Shown: positions 15,597 through 22,215 of the stretch, one piece after another | Position numbering within the stretch: position 1 is the stretch's first letter | Layout: the number at the start of each line of letters is the position of its first letter | Assembly: GCF_014654675.1 (NCBI RefSeq) | Contig: NZ_BNBC01000059.1 | Span: forward strand, 10,113 to 56,690 | Reading direction: 5' to 3' | From: Streptomyces spiralis | GTDB lineage: Bacteria; Actinomycetota; Actinomycetes; Streptomycetales; Streptomycetaceae | Length of the DNA stretch: 46,578 nucleotides | The notes under the pieces: model-generated | Databases searched by the model: none | What the model saw: only the letters and a program-made list of their open reading frames with translations | Told to the model about the DNA's origin: nothing | Made by a program: the position numbers and the translations under genes

Positions 15597-16205
15597 ATGG
15601 GCCGGACAAGTGATGCCAAGGAAAAGATCCTGACCGCCGCGCGGTCACTCATCGAGCTGCGCGGCTACTCGGCTCTGGGCGTGGCCGAGATCTGCAAGAC
15701 GGCAGGCGTGCCGAAGGGCAGTTTCTACTACTTCTTCGAGTCGAAGGAGGCGCTCGCGCTCGCCGTGATCGACGAACACTGGGCCGCAGAACGACGCGAG
15801 TGGACCCGGATCCTCAAGGACGACGCGGAGCCACTTCAGCGACTGCGGCAGTTGTTCGAGGCGACACAGGCCACTCAGCAGGCCGGCCAGGACAGCTGCG
15901 GAACGATCTCGGGCTGCATGTTCGGAAATCTCTCCCTGGAGATGAGCAATCAGACCGAGGCCGTACGCGAACGGCTCCAAGAGATCTTCGAAGCCCAGGT
16001 CGAGATGGTCGAGGCGGTCATCACCGAGGCCCGTGCGCGCGGCGAGGTGACCGTGGCGGACACGCGTACCGCCGCCCAGTCGGTCGTCGCCCAGCTCGAG
16101 GGCCAGGTGCTGTTCGCCAAGCTCTACAACAACACTTCTCCGCTCAACGCCCTCTGGACCAATTGCCTGGCACTCCTGGGTGCTCGTACACCGGTGCAGG
16201 TCTGA
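15597..16205 (+). CDS. TetR/AcrR family transcriptional regulator
   Basis: 202 residues. HTH: KEKILTAARSLIELRGYSALG then VAEICKTAGVPKGSFYYFFESKEALA. The C-terminal domain has GCMFGNLSLEMSN, like the GCLAGNL segment of the other TetR in this window, so both share a TetR_C_6-like ligand domain. The in-frame extension upstream has no homology; the ATG lies 6 bases after TATACT. Divergent from the YbfB-type MFS gene, its probable target. Confidence 0.9.
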   Translation: MGRTSDAKEKILTAARSLIELRGYSALGVAEICKTAGVPKGSFYYFFESKEALALAVIDEHWAAERREWTRILKDDAEPLQRLRQLFEATQATQQAGQDSCGTISGCMFGNLSLEMSNQTEAVRERLQEIFEAQVEMVEAVITEARARGEVTVADTRTAAQSVVAQLEGQVLFAKLYNNTSPLNALWTNCLALLGARTPVQV

Positions 16206-16299
16206 CCCGGCGGACGCGGTCGCGCACCCGCTCGCTGACGCGTGGTCCGGCCGGACCGGCACTCACGCTGTCGGCACGCGGAAGGCCTGCGCCACAGCG

Positions 16300-16893
16300 C
16301 TACCGGCGCGACCGCGACGGCGAGGCCGCCCGCGCGGGCGAGGCTCCCCGTGCCTCGGTCCGCTTGCGCGCACGATAGGCAGCCGCCTTGATCCTGTTGC
16401 CGCACGGGTCCATGGCACACCACTCCCGGCGGCCTCCGTGCGACCGGTCGAGATAGACCTGGGTGCACTCGGGCCTGCTGCATTCCTTGAGCAACGCCGC
16501 TTCCGGTCCGCCGAGCAACCGCACGGCCTCCCGCGCGATCGACGACAGCGCCTGCTGCGGCGTCGCATCGACGCGGCGCCCCTCCCGGGTGAGCTGGGGC
16601 ACTGCGGACGGCGTACGCGCCGTGCCGTTGACCAGCTCCAGAGCGGCGGCGTCATAGTCGTCGCCCGCCAGCGTGGCGACCAGGAGCAGGTAGACCGCCT
16701 CACGAAGAGCGATCGCCCGCTCCACGTCGGACGGTTTGCAGGGCGTGTCCCCGTCGACGAGACCGGACTCACGGAACCAGGCCTCGAGACTCTCCGGACT
16801 CGTGAGCATTTCGGTGGGCACGGCATTGCGCCGTGCGCGCAGCGTTCCGACGAAGTCCAGCACCGGAGCACCGCACTTGAAGACATGCACCAT
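16300..16893 (-). CDS. CGNR zinc-finger (ABATE domain) transcriptional regulator
   Basis: 197 residues. The N-terminal ABATE domain begins KCGAPVLDFVGTLRAR. The C-terminal CGNR zinc finger has Cys138, Cys143, Cys159 and Cys164 in the final CGNR motif, followed by a basic IKAAAYRARKR helix. Members are stress-type regulators with little direct characterisation. A start upstream is possible in frame, but the chosen ATG matches the family start. The -10 lies 7 bases upstream and there is no Shine-Dalgarno, so the message is probably leaderless. It carries a GTCACC-N9-GGTGAC palindrome on its promoter. Confidence 0.88.
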   Translation of the reverse strand: MVHVFKCGAPVLDFVGTLRARRNAVPTEMLTSPESLEAWFRESGLVDGDTPCKPSDVERAIALREAVYLLLVATLAGDDYDAAALELVNGTARTPSAVPQLTREGRRVDATPQQALSSIAREAVRLLGGPEAALLKECSRPECTQVYLDRSHGGRREWCAMDPCGNRIKAAAYRARKRTEARGASPARAASPSRSRR

Positions 16894-16928
16894 GTCACCA
16901 TTTTGGCAGGTGACGAGAAGCACGACAA
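16894..16928 (-). promoter_or_regulatory. Leaderless promoter of the CGNR gene with operator (site F)
   Basis: Minus-strand -35 TTGTCG (16923-16928), 17-bp spacer, -10 CAAAAT (16900-16905), with the start-codon A at 16893 at the expected transcription start. The perfect palindrome GTCACC-N9-GGTGAC (16894-16914) covers the -10 and ends one base before ATG. Read on the minus strand its core, TGCCAAAAT, matches the TGTCAAGG core of site A only in part. Confidence 0.65.
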
Positions 16929-16986
16929 GTCTCCTGGCGCCCCGGCCGCGCGGCACTCCGGCAAGGTACGCCGGGTCCGTCACCGA

Positions 16987-17499
16987 TCAGGACGCTGCGC
17001 GCTTCGGCAGCCTCCAGTTGGGGCGCGGGAAGTGGCATGTGTAGCCGTCCGGGTAACGCTGGAGGTAGTCCTGGTGCTCAGGCTCGGCCTCCCAGAACGG
17101 GCCGGCGGGTACGACCTCGGTCACCACCGGCCCCGGCCACAACCCCGACGCCTCGACATCGGCGATGGTGTCCTGCGCGATGCGTCGCTGCTCGTCGTCG
17201 AGATAGAAGATGGCGGAGCGGTAGCTGAGGCCCACGTCATTGCCCTGCCGGTTCTTCGTGCTCGGATCGTGGATCTGGAAGAAGTACTCCAGGATGGTGC
17301 GGTAGTCGGTGACAGCGGGATCGAAAGTGATCTCGATCGACTCGGCATGCTTCCCGTGGTCGCGGTACGTGGGATGGGGCATGTCGTCGCCGCTGTAGCC
17401 CACCCGCGTCGTGACCACACCGGGAAGCGTCCGGATCAGCTCCTGCATACCCCAGAAGCAACCGCCCGCCAGTACGGCCTTTTCGTGCACGTCAGTCAT
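16987..17499 (-). CDS. msrA: Peptide methionine-S-sulfoxide reductase
   Basis: 170 residues. The catalytic motif GGCFWG puts the nucleophile at Cys14. YRDHGKHAESIEITFDP, EYFFQIHDPSTKNRQGNDVG and YRSAIFYL are diagnostic for MsrA. It reduces S-methionine sulfoxide in proteins using thioredoxin or mycoredoxin. ATG 17499 fits the family N-terminus; aaggaa is about 13 bases away. A promoter on the palindrome at 17569-17589 precedes it. The MarR gene lies immediately upstream in the same direction, 117 bp away. Confidence 0.95.
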   Translation of the reverse strand: MTDVHEKAVLAGGCFWGMQELIRTLPGVVTTRVGYSGDDMPHPTYRDHGKHAESIEITFDPAVTDYRTILEYFFQIHDPSTKNRQGNDVGLSYRSAIFYLDDEQRRIAQDTIADVEASGLWPGPVVTEVVPAGPFWEAEPEHQDYLQRYPDGYTCHFPRPNWRLPKRAAS

Positions 17500-17551
17500 G
17501 GCGCATCGTCTTTCCTTAGGAGACCTGCCTGGCAACCGACCAGGACCCACC

Positions 17552-17589
17552 AGGATGAGGGTACTCTCGTCACCTATCAAGGTGGTAAC
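17552..17589 (-). promoter_or_regulatory. msrA promoter and operator (site B)
   Basis: Palindrome GTCACC-N9-GGTAAC (one mismatch) at 17569-17589. Its core gives minus-strand -35 TTGATA (17575-17580); a weak -10 CATCCT follows after 17 bp (17552-17557). It lies between the marR stop and msrA, giving msrA its own regulated promoter. Confidence 0.65.
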
Positions 17590-17616
17590 CGGTGGACGGA
17601 CGTCGGCGCGCTTCCG

Positions 17617-18072
17617 TCACATGGGCGCTATGCGCTCCAGCACCCGCGTGGCCGCAACGATGTCGCAGCCTTCCAGACGGGAGAAGATGTGACGTCGCAC
17701 GCTCGCAAGATTCGTGGGCCACGCCTGTTTCAGCTGTGTCCAGCCGGAACTGGTGAGCACGGCGAGCCATGCCCGCCCGTCCTCCGGGCACTTCTGGCGC
17801 AGCACGAGCGACTGCGATTCCAGGCGGTTCACCACTCTGGTCATGCCGCTCAGGGAGAGCCCGCAGGCCTGGGCCAGTTCGCTCATGCGCAGCTGGTTGT
17901 CCGGTGCTTCGGAAAGGTGCACCAGGACCATGTACTCCCCGCCGGTGATCGGCTGTTCCTTGAGCATCTCGGCGTCGACGACGCGAGGCAGTTGTGTCAT
18001 CACCCTGCCGAGAACGCGCAGGAACGCCTCCTCGTCCTGACTGAGAGGCTCGATCGTCGTCGGGGTCGGCAT
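17617..18072 (-). CDS. MarR family transcriptional regulator
   Basis: 151 residues. Winged HTH: QPITGGEYMVLVHLSEAP, MSELAQACGLSLSGMTRVVNRLESQSLV, then the wing RQKCPEDGRAWLAVLTSSG. Three cysteines (in QACGL, QKCPE and EGCDI) could sense oxidants; there is no N-terminal OhrR-type Cys. TACACT at 18079-18084 ends 6 bases before ATG and there is no Shine-Dalgarno, so a leaderless transcript is likely. Position between msrA and the MoCo/cytochrome genes, and the palindromes on those promoters, make it the best candidate for the binding protein (inference). Confidence 0.9.
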   Translation of the reverse strand: MPTPTTIEPLSQDEEAFLRVLGRVMTQLPRVVDAEMLKEQPITGGEYMVLVHLSEAPDNQLRMSELAQACGLSLSGMTRVVNRLESQSLVLRQKCPEDGRAWLAVLTSSGWTQLKQAWPTNLASVRRHIFSRLEGCDIVAATRVLERIAPM

Positions 18073-18143
18073 GCGCACAGTGTAGTTGGCGGAGGCCGAC
18101 CGCCCGCGACGGTACAGGCACTGGACTCCGGGCCATGAGTCCG

Positions 18144-18836
18144 CTAGACCGTGTCCGCCTTCTCGGGCACGCCGGCAACGGACTCCTCGCGCAGCCACCG
18201 GGCGTGGTGCCGGTCCGCCCAGGACCGGCTGACGTGGCCGGTGCGCATTCCCAGCCTTGCCTCCGGATCCTCGAACGCCTTGCGCATGTGGCCGAGCAGG
18301 ACGATGACGATCGCCCAGGCGAGACAGTCGTGCACGAAGATGGCGCTGGTGCGCGAGACCAAGGGCAGCAGTCCGATGAACCACATCAGCAGTCCGGTGA
18401 ACATCATCACGAGCACCGCACCCGCGATCCAGCCCGCGTAGATCTTCTGGCCCGCGTTGAACTTGCCGGCCGGGCGCGCCTCGGGGGACGTGCGGCGCCT
18501 GCGGACGCTCCGAAGCCACTGTCTGTCGTACACAGCGAAGCGGTTCAGCCTGCGCAGGTCCGCGCGGAAGTCGGAGGAGAGGAGTCCCAGCAGGGAGGGC
18601 ACCGGAAGGGCGATGCCCGACCACTCGTGGATCGTGACCATGAGGGGACGCCGGCCGACCAGTTGGGCGAGCGGAGCGATGTACAGGCAGGCGGAGGTCA
18701 CCAGGCAGAGCAGCATCAGCCACCCGGTGGCCCGGTGAATCATGCGCTCGGCAGTACTGAAACGGCGAACCCTGTCGGGCGGCTCAGGCCGCGTCGTTGT
18801 GCCGCTCGGCGTCGTCGAGCCAGCCGTCGACGGCAT
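18144..18836 (-). CDS. Cytochrome b/b561-type membrane subunit, partner of the MoCo enzyme
   Basis: 230 residues with four to five membrane helices. Candidate heme-ligand histidines are His34 (MIHRATGW), His70 (TIHEWSG), His169 (FVHDCLAW) and His183 (LGHMRKAF), a di-heme pattern. It would pass quinol electrons to the molybdopterin protein encoded just upstream. Its ATG at 18836 has ggaggagcgc 4 bases upstream and overlaps the end of the MoCo gene by 53 bp in another frame, so the two are translationally linked. The role is like MsrQ, but the fold is closer to formate-dehydrogenase gamma/b561 (uncertain). Confidence 0.85.
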   Translation of the reverse strand: MPSTAGSTTPSGTTTRPEPPDRVRRFSTAERMIHRATGWLMLLCLVTSACLYIAPLAQLVGRRPLMVTIHEWSGIALPVPSLLGLLSSDFRADLRRLNRFAVYDRQWLRSVRRRRTSPEARPAGKFNAGQKIYAGWIAGAVLVMMFTGLLMWFIGLLPLVSRTSAIFVHDCLAWAIVIVLLGHMRKAFEDPEARLGMRTGHVSRSWADRHHARWLREESVAGVPEKADTV

Positions 18837-19506
18837 AACCGCGCTCCTCCCAGTAGCCGGGGACGACCTTGTCGGTGACCGAGATGCCGGACAGCCACTT
18901 GGCCGACTTGTAGAAGTACATGGGGGCCACGTAGAGGCGGACCGGTCCGCCGTGCTCGTGGGTGATCGGCTTGTGCTGCATGTTCAGTGCCACCAGGACG
19001 TCCGAGCGGCGCGCCTGCTCCAGAGTGAGGCTTTCGGTGTAGGCGCCGTCGAAACATCTGAACCGGACCGCCGCACCTTCGGAACGCACCCCGGCGGCGT
19101 CCAGGAGGTCGGCCAGCTTCACCCCTTCGAAGGGCGTCTTGTCCACCCGCCATCCGTCGGTGCACACGACGTCGCCGACAACGCGGGTCTGCGGCATCGC
19201 ACGCAGTTCGGGCAGCGTGTACGTCCTCGGCCGGTCCACCAGTCCGCCGACGCGAAGCTGGTAGTTCGTCTCGTTCTTGCGGGGCACCGAGCCGACGACG
19301 CTGTAGTAGCGGAAGCCGCCCGGATTGGGCAGAAGCCCGGTGATGCCCGTCGCGTCGACCTGCGAAGCGGCGCCGAGGAACCCTTCCCAGCCGCGCTGCA
19401 GATACGGGGCGGCGGCCAGGCCCGCGGCTCCCGCGCCCAGCATGCCCAGCATCGCCCGCCGCCCTACGGGTGCGCCGGCGGGCGTGCGCTTCGGCTTTTC
19501 TGCCAT
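18784..19506 (-). CDS. Molybdopterin-dependent oxidoreductase, YedY/MsrP or sulfite-oxidase type
   Basis: 240 residues. A Tat signal is present (GRRAMLGML, Arg16-Arg17, then an Ala/Gly-rich stretch), so it is exported folded. GDVVCTDGW holds the molybdenum ligand Cys115. LNMQHKPITHEHGGPVRLYVAPMYFYKSAKWL is the classic SUOX pattern. MsrP enzymes repair oxidised methionine in periplasmic or secreted proteins. ATG 19506 has aaggagcactgacc before it; an upstream in-frame extension lacks homology. Operator site C lies about 110 bp upstream. Confidence 0.92.
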   Translation of the reverse strand: MAEKPKRTPAGAPVGRRAMLGMLGAGAAGLAAAPYLQRGWEGFLGAASQVDATGITGLLPNPGGFRYYSVVGSVPRKNETNYQLRVGGLVDRPRTYTLPELRAMPQTRVVGDVVCTDGWRVDKTPFEGVKLADLLDAAGVRSEGAAVRFRCFDGAYTESLTLEQARRSDVLVALNMQHKPITHEHGGPVRLYVAPMYFYKSAKWLSGISVTDKVVPGYWEERGYAVDGWLDDAERHNDAA

Positions 19507-19617
19507 GGTCAGTGCTCCTTCGAGGGGGCGACGATCCCGGCGGCACGCCGCCGTGTGAACGGCAGCGGTCGGCCGCACACACGTGTGCACACCGGCGAGC
19601 CGTCCGACTTCACTATC

Positions 19618-19638
19618 GTCACCTGTTCAAGTGGTGAC
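19618..19638. promoter_or_regulatory. Operator (site C) upstream of the MoCo reductase gene
   Basis: Perfect GTCACC-N9-GGTGAC palindrome with core TGTTCAAGT, about 110 bp upstream of the minus-strand start at 19506. On the minus strand the core contains TTGAAC, a possible -35, but I see no good -10 at the right distance. Confidence 0.65.
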
Positions 19639-19643
19639 AGTCG

Positions 19644-19889
19644 TCAGTCGAAGCGGGAACCTGCCGGACCGTACCCCGACATCGCCGCGTCGGCTGCCCA
19701 GCTCCAGACCTGCGTGGCATCGGGCCAGTCGCCGCCCGGGATATCGGGGGCCTCGGACGGCGCGACACCGAAGGCCGCGGATGTGTCGACGGCGGCGGAG
19801 GAACCGACGGTGGCCGTGGCCGAGAGTCCGACGCCGGCGGACCGACGCTGCTCGGCGATGTGTGCGGGTGTGTACGTCATGGAGGTCAT
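19644..19889 (-). CDS. Small hypothetical protein downstream of ohr (81 aa)
   Basis: Starts MTSMTYTPAHIAEQRRSAG and ends AADAAMSGYGPAGSRFD. Third positions are mostly G/C. It begins 82 bp after ohr, and aaggc precedes the ATG. The middle is Ala/Val/Ser-rich with little secondary-structure signal; the C-terminal half has three Trp. It may be co-transcribed with ohr. I do not recognise a family. ATG 19880 is an alternative start. Confidence 0.5.
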   Translation of the reverse strand: MTSMTYTPAHIAEQRRSAGVGLSATATVGSSAAVDTSAAFGVAPSEAPDIPGGDWPDATQVWSWAADAAMSGYGPAGSRFD

Positions 19890-19971
19890 GCCTTGGCCCG
19901 TCTCTGTCCGGTCGGCACCGGTGTGGTTGGTGGCAGGGGAAGGTGCGGGTTGGGGTCGGCCAGGGGGCAGG

Positions 19972-20397
19972 TCAGGCGGCGGCGGCGTTGATGGTGACGG
20001 GGATGTTGCCGCGGGTGGCCTTGGAGTAGGGGCAGATCTGGTGCGCGGCGTGCGCGAGTTCTTCGGCGGTCTGCTGGTCGACGCCACCCAGGGTCGGGTT
20101 GAGGGTCGCCGAGAGGGAGAATTCGCCGTCGTCGCCGTGGGTGAGGGTGATCTCCGCAGTGATGACCGTGCTGGTGAGCCTGATCTTGCGGATGCCGGCG
20201 GCACGGCGCAGAGCACCGAGGAAGCAGGCAGCCCAGCCGGCGGCGAAGAGCTGTTCGGGGTTGGTGGCGGTGCCGACGCCGCCGAGTTCCCTGGGGAGGG
20301 CGAGGCCGGTCTGGAGCAGGCCGTCGGAGGAATGGACGTGGCCGCCGTTGCGGCCTTCTCCGTCGACGTTGACGACGGCGGTGTAGCTGACTGCCAT
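19972..20397 (-). CDS. ohr: Organic hydroperoxide resistance protein, Ohr/OsmC family
   Basis: 141 residues. Both redox cysteines are visible: Cys58 in GWAACFLGAL and Cys122 in QICPYSKATRGN. GGHVHSSDGLLQ and TNPEQLFAAG are typical of Ohr proper. It reduces organic and fatty-acid hydroperoxides with lipoylated proteins as electron donor. Ggggag lies 9 bases before ATG. Two operator copies 42 bp apart precede it, so it may be the most tightly controlled member of the regulon. Confidence 0.95.
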   Translation of the reverse strand: MAVSYTAVVNVDGEGRNGGHVHSSDGLLQTGLALPRELGGVGTATNPEQLFAAGWAACFLGALRRAAGIRKIRLTSTVITAEITLTHGDDGEFSLSATLNPTLGGVDQQTAEELAHAAHQICPYSKATRGNIPVTINAAAA

Positions 20398-20459
20398 GGC
20401 TTGCGCTCCCCATGCGGGTCGGTTCCTATGTGACGCCTCTCCGTTCACGCTCGACATGC

Positions 20460-20522
20460 ATCACCGGTTGAGGCGGTGACGAAATCATGGCAGGGCAGTG
20501 CGTCACCCGTCAAGGTGGTGAT
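20460..20522 (-). promoter_or_regulatory. ohr promoter with two operators (sites D and E)
   Basis: Site E (20502-20522) reads GTCACC-N9-GGTGAT; its core gives minus-strand -35 TTGACG (20508-20513), with CATGAT (20484-20489) as -10 at 18 bp. Site D (20460-20480) reads ATCACC-N9-GGTGAC just downstream of the predicted start site. The copies are 42 bp apart, four helical turns. Confidence 0.7.
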
Positions 20523-20747
20523 CGTGGTGTAGTGGGACGCCGTCGCTGCCATGGCCGACGGTTATGGCGATATGACACCGCCGTGGTCGAGACGGTCGTG
20601 CTTGACCCACCGCCGGTAATCGGCGCCGACCTCAAGGCCGACCTCGCCGAGGCCGCCGGCCGCGAGCAGACCCTGCGGTGGATGAGCAAGCGGATCCGGC
20701 GACGGTGGAACTGTTCCGGACCTACGGCGCGGTGCTTCTCGCGCCGG

Positions 20748-21107
20748 TCACTTCCGCTCCAACGCGGCCAGGCGCAGCTCAAGCTGGTCAACCCGGTGCC
20801 GAAGCAGGGTGACTTGGGCTTCCAGGCTGACTTCTCGTTCTGCCCTGCGCTGGATGCGCGGTGACGCGGCGGCGCGCTGGATCACCGCCTCCAACTGGAC
20901 CAGGCGCTGTGGCCCGTTCGGGCCGTCCACCAGCCGGGACTGGATCTCGCCGTTGCGGTACCAGGAGCGCAGGGCCGAGCGGGAAACGCCGGTCTCTGCT
21001 TCCGCCTTGGCCAACGTGACCCAGCGGCTCTCGTCCAACTGCTCGAACAACTCCAGCTCGTTCTGCCAGCGCGCGAGCCGGTCCTCCCAGTCCGACGGTG
21101 TCTCCAT
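20748..21107 (-). CDS. Small DNA-binding protein with HTH and C-terminal coiled coil
   Basis: 119 residues. ESRWVTLAKAEAETGVSRSALRSWYRNGEIQSRLV is a MerR/excisionase-like HTH. The C-terminus (EAQVTLLRHRVDQLELRLAALERK) is a leucine-rich coiled coil for dimerisation. No ligand domain. METPSD is taken as start, with ggagggg about 11 bases upstream. Divergent from the Clp-N gene, with palindromes between them, so it may regulate that gene and itself. A plus-strand frame overlaps its 3' part at 20487-20864 but has no family motif. Confidence 0.75.
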   Translation of the reverse strand: METPSDWEDRLARWQNELELFEQLDESRWVTLAKAEAETGVSRSALRSWYRNGEIQSRLVDGPNGPQRLVQLEAVIQRAAASPRIQRRAEREVSLEAQVTLLRHRVDQLELRLAALERK

Positions 21108-21142
21108 CACACCCACACCCCTCCCTTTGGCATGGAGCCCTA

Positions 21143-21175
21143 TCAATAACAGTGTATTGACATGGTTGCGACCAT
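21143..21175. promoter_or_regulatory. Two palindromes between the HTH gene and the Clp-N gene
   Basis: TCAATA-acagtg-TATTGA (21143-21160) is a perfect 6+6 inverted repeat overlapping TTGACA (21157-21162). ATGGT-tgcg-ACCAT (21162-21175) follows at once and ends 6 bases before the Clp-N ATG. Likely binding sites for the divergent HTH protein. Confidence 0.5.
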
Positions 21176-21181
21176 AGAGCC

Positions 21182-22153
21182 ATGACTTTTGAAAGGTTCT
21201 CGGTGAAAGCCCGTCGGGTGGTCGTCGCGGCCCAGGAGCAGGCGAGGCTGCTCAAGCACGACCACATCGGCACGGAGCACCTCCTGTTGGGGCTGCTCGA
21301 CGTGCAGGACAGCGTGGCGGCGAAAGTTCTCCACCAACTCGGATACGACAAGGAGACGGCGCAGGTCGACGTCGCCGCGGTGGTCAAGCCCGGCACGGAG
21401 GAGCTCAGCGGACATATCCCGTTCGCACCGCACGCGAAGGAGACGCTGGAACTCGCGCTGCGCGAGGCGCAGCAGCTTCATCACAACCACATCGGTACGG
21501 AACACATCCTGCTCGCCCTGATCAGGGAAGGAGGGGGCGCCGGCGCGAAGGTGCTTGCCCAACGGATCAGTCCGATCAGCAAGGTCCGTGCCGCGGTGCT
21601 GGCATCCGTGGAAGGTTCGCAGGATGTCGCGGCCGGCTCATGGCCGGCAGGCACACCCGCCACCGAGGACACCGTAGCCGCCGCCAGAGCGCTGGCCGGT
21701 GGCGCACCGGTCGGCAGCCATCACCTGCTCGAGGCGATGCTGCGGGCGGAGAACAGCATGGCGGCCAGGGTGCTGCGCGAACTCGGCGTCGACCCGGACA
21801 CGGTCGCCGCCAAGATCGACGAACTGGATCCGGAGACGACCACGGACGCGAACCCGGAGGAAGCCGCGGCGCGCAAGATGGACATCCGGCTGGTCGATGA
21901 TGAAGTGCACCTGATCCTGCGGGACCCGGCAACGGTCACGCTCGCCAAGAAGGTCACCGAGCTGTCCGACGGCCTGATCCAGGGCGTCGGGCCGGTCGCC
22001 GGCATGTTCGTCCCGCTGTGGCGGTCGACCAACCATCTGCTGCTCCAGATGCAGCGCCTGCTGGAACCGGAACCCGAGGAAGAGGACGGATCCGCCGAGA
22101 GCAAGGTGGCCAAGGCCGTGCGTACGGTCCTCAGGCCCCGGCTCCGCCGGTGA
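21182..22153 (+). CDS. Clp N-terminal repeat protein without AAA+ domains
   Basis: 323 residues. Two full Clp-N repeats are clear: FERFSVKARRVVVAAQEQAR with HDHIGTEHLLLGLLD (1-70), and FAPHAKETLELALREAQ with HNHIGTEHILLALI (about 80-145). A third half-repeat, PVGSHHLLEAMLRAENSMAARVL, follows near 175-205. The C-terminal hundred residues end in an acidic then basic tail. There is no Walker A or B motif, so it is not ClpC. A stand-alone repeat protein may act as an adaptor, decoy or substrate receptor. The start has no strong ribosome-binding site. Confidence 0.88.
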   Translation: MTFERFSVKARRVVVAAQEQARLLKHDHIGTEHLLLGLLDVQDSVAAKVLHQLGYDKETAQVDVAAVVKPGTEELSGHIPFAPHAKETLELALREAQQLHHNHIGTEHILLALIREGGGAGAKVLAQRISPISKVRAAVLASVEGSQDVAAGSWPAGTPATEDTVAAARALAGGAPVGSHHLLEAMLRAENSMAARVLRELGVDPDTVAAKIDELDPETTTDANPEEAAARKMDIRLVDDEVHLILRDPATVTLAKKVTELSDGLIQGVGPVAGMFVPLWRSTNHLLLQMQRLLEPEPEEEDGSAESKVAKAVRTVLRPRLRR

Positions 22154-22215
22154 ACCGGCTGCGACCACAACTGACCAGGTTCCCGGCAGAGGCATACGGC
22201 TTATCGGAGGCAAAC

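Noticed and set aside
16442..16449. GACCGGTC inside the CGNR coding region, and similar copies at 4058 and 44228
   Set aside because: Not near a promoter; a G/C-rich 8-mer is expected a few times by chance in this length.
20487..20864. 125-aa plus-strand frame between ohr and the small HTH gene
   Set aside because: Begins inside the ohr operator region and overlaps the HTH gene antisense; mixed composition and no family motif.
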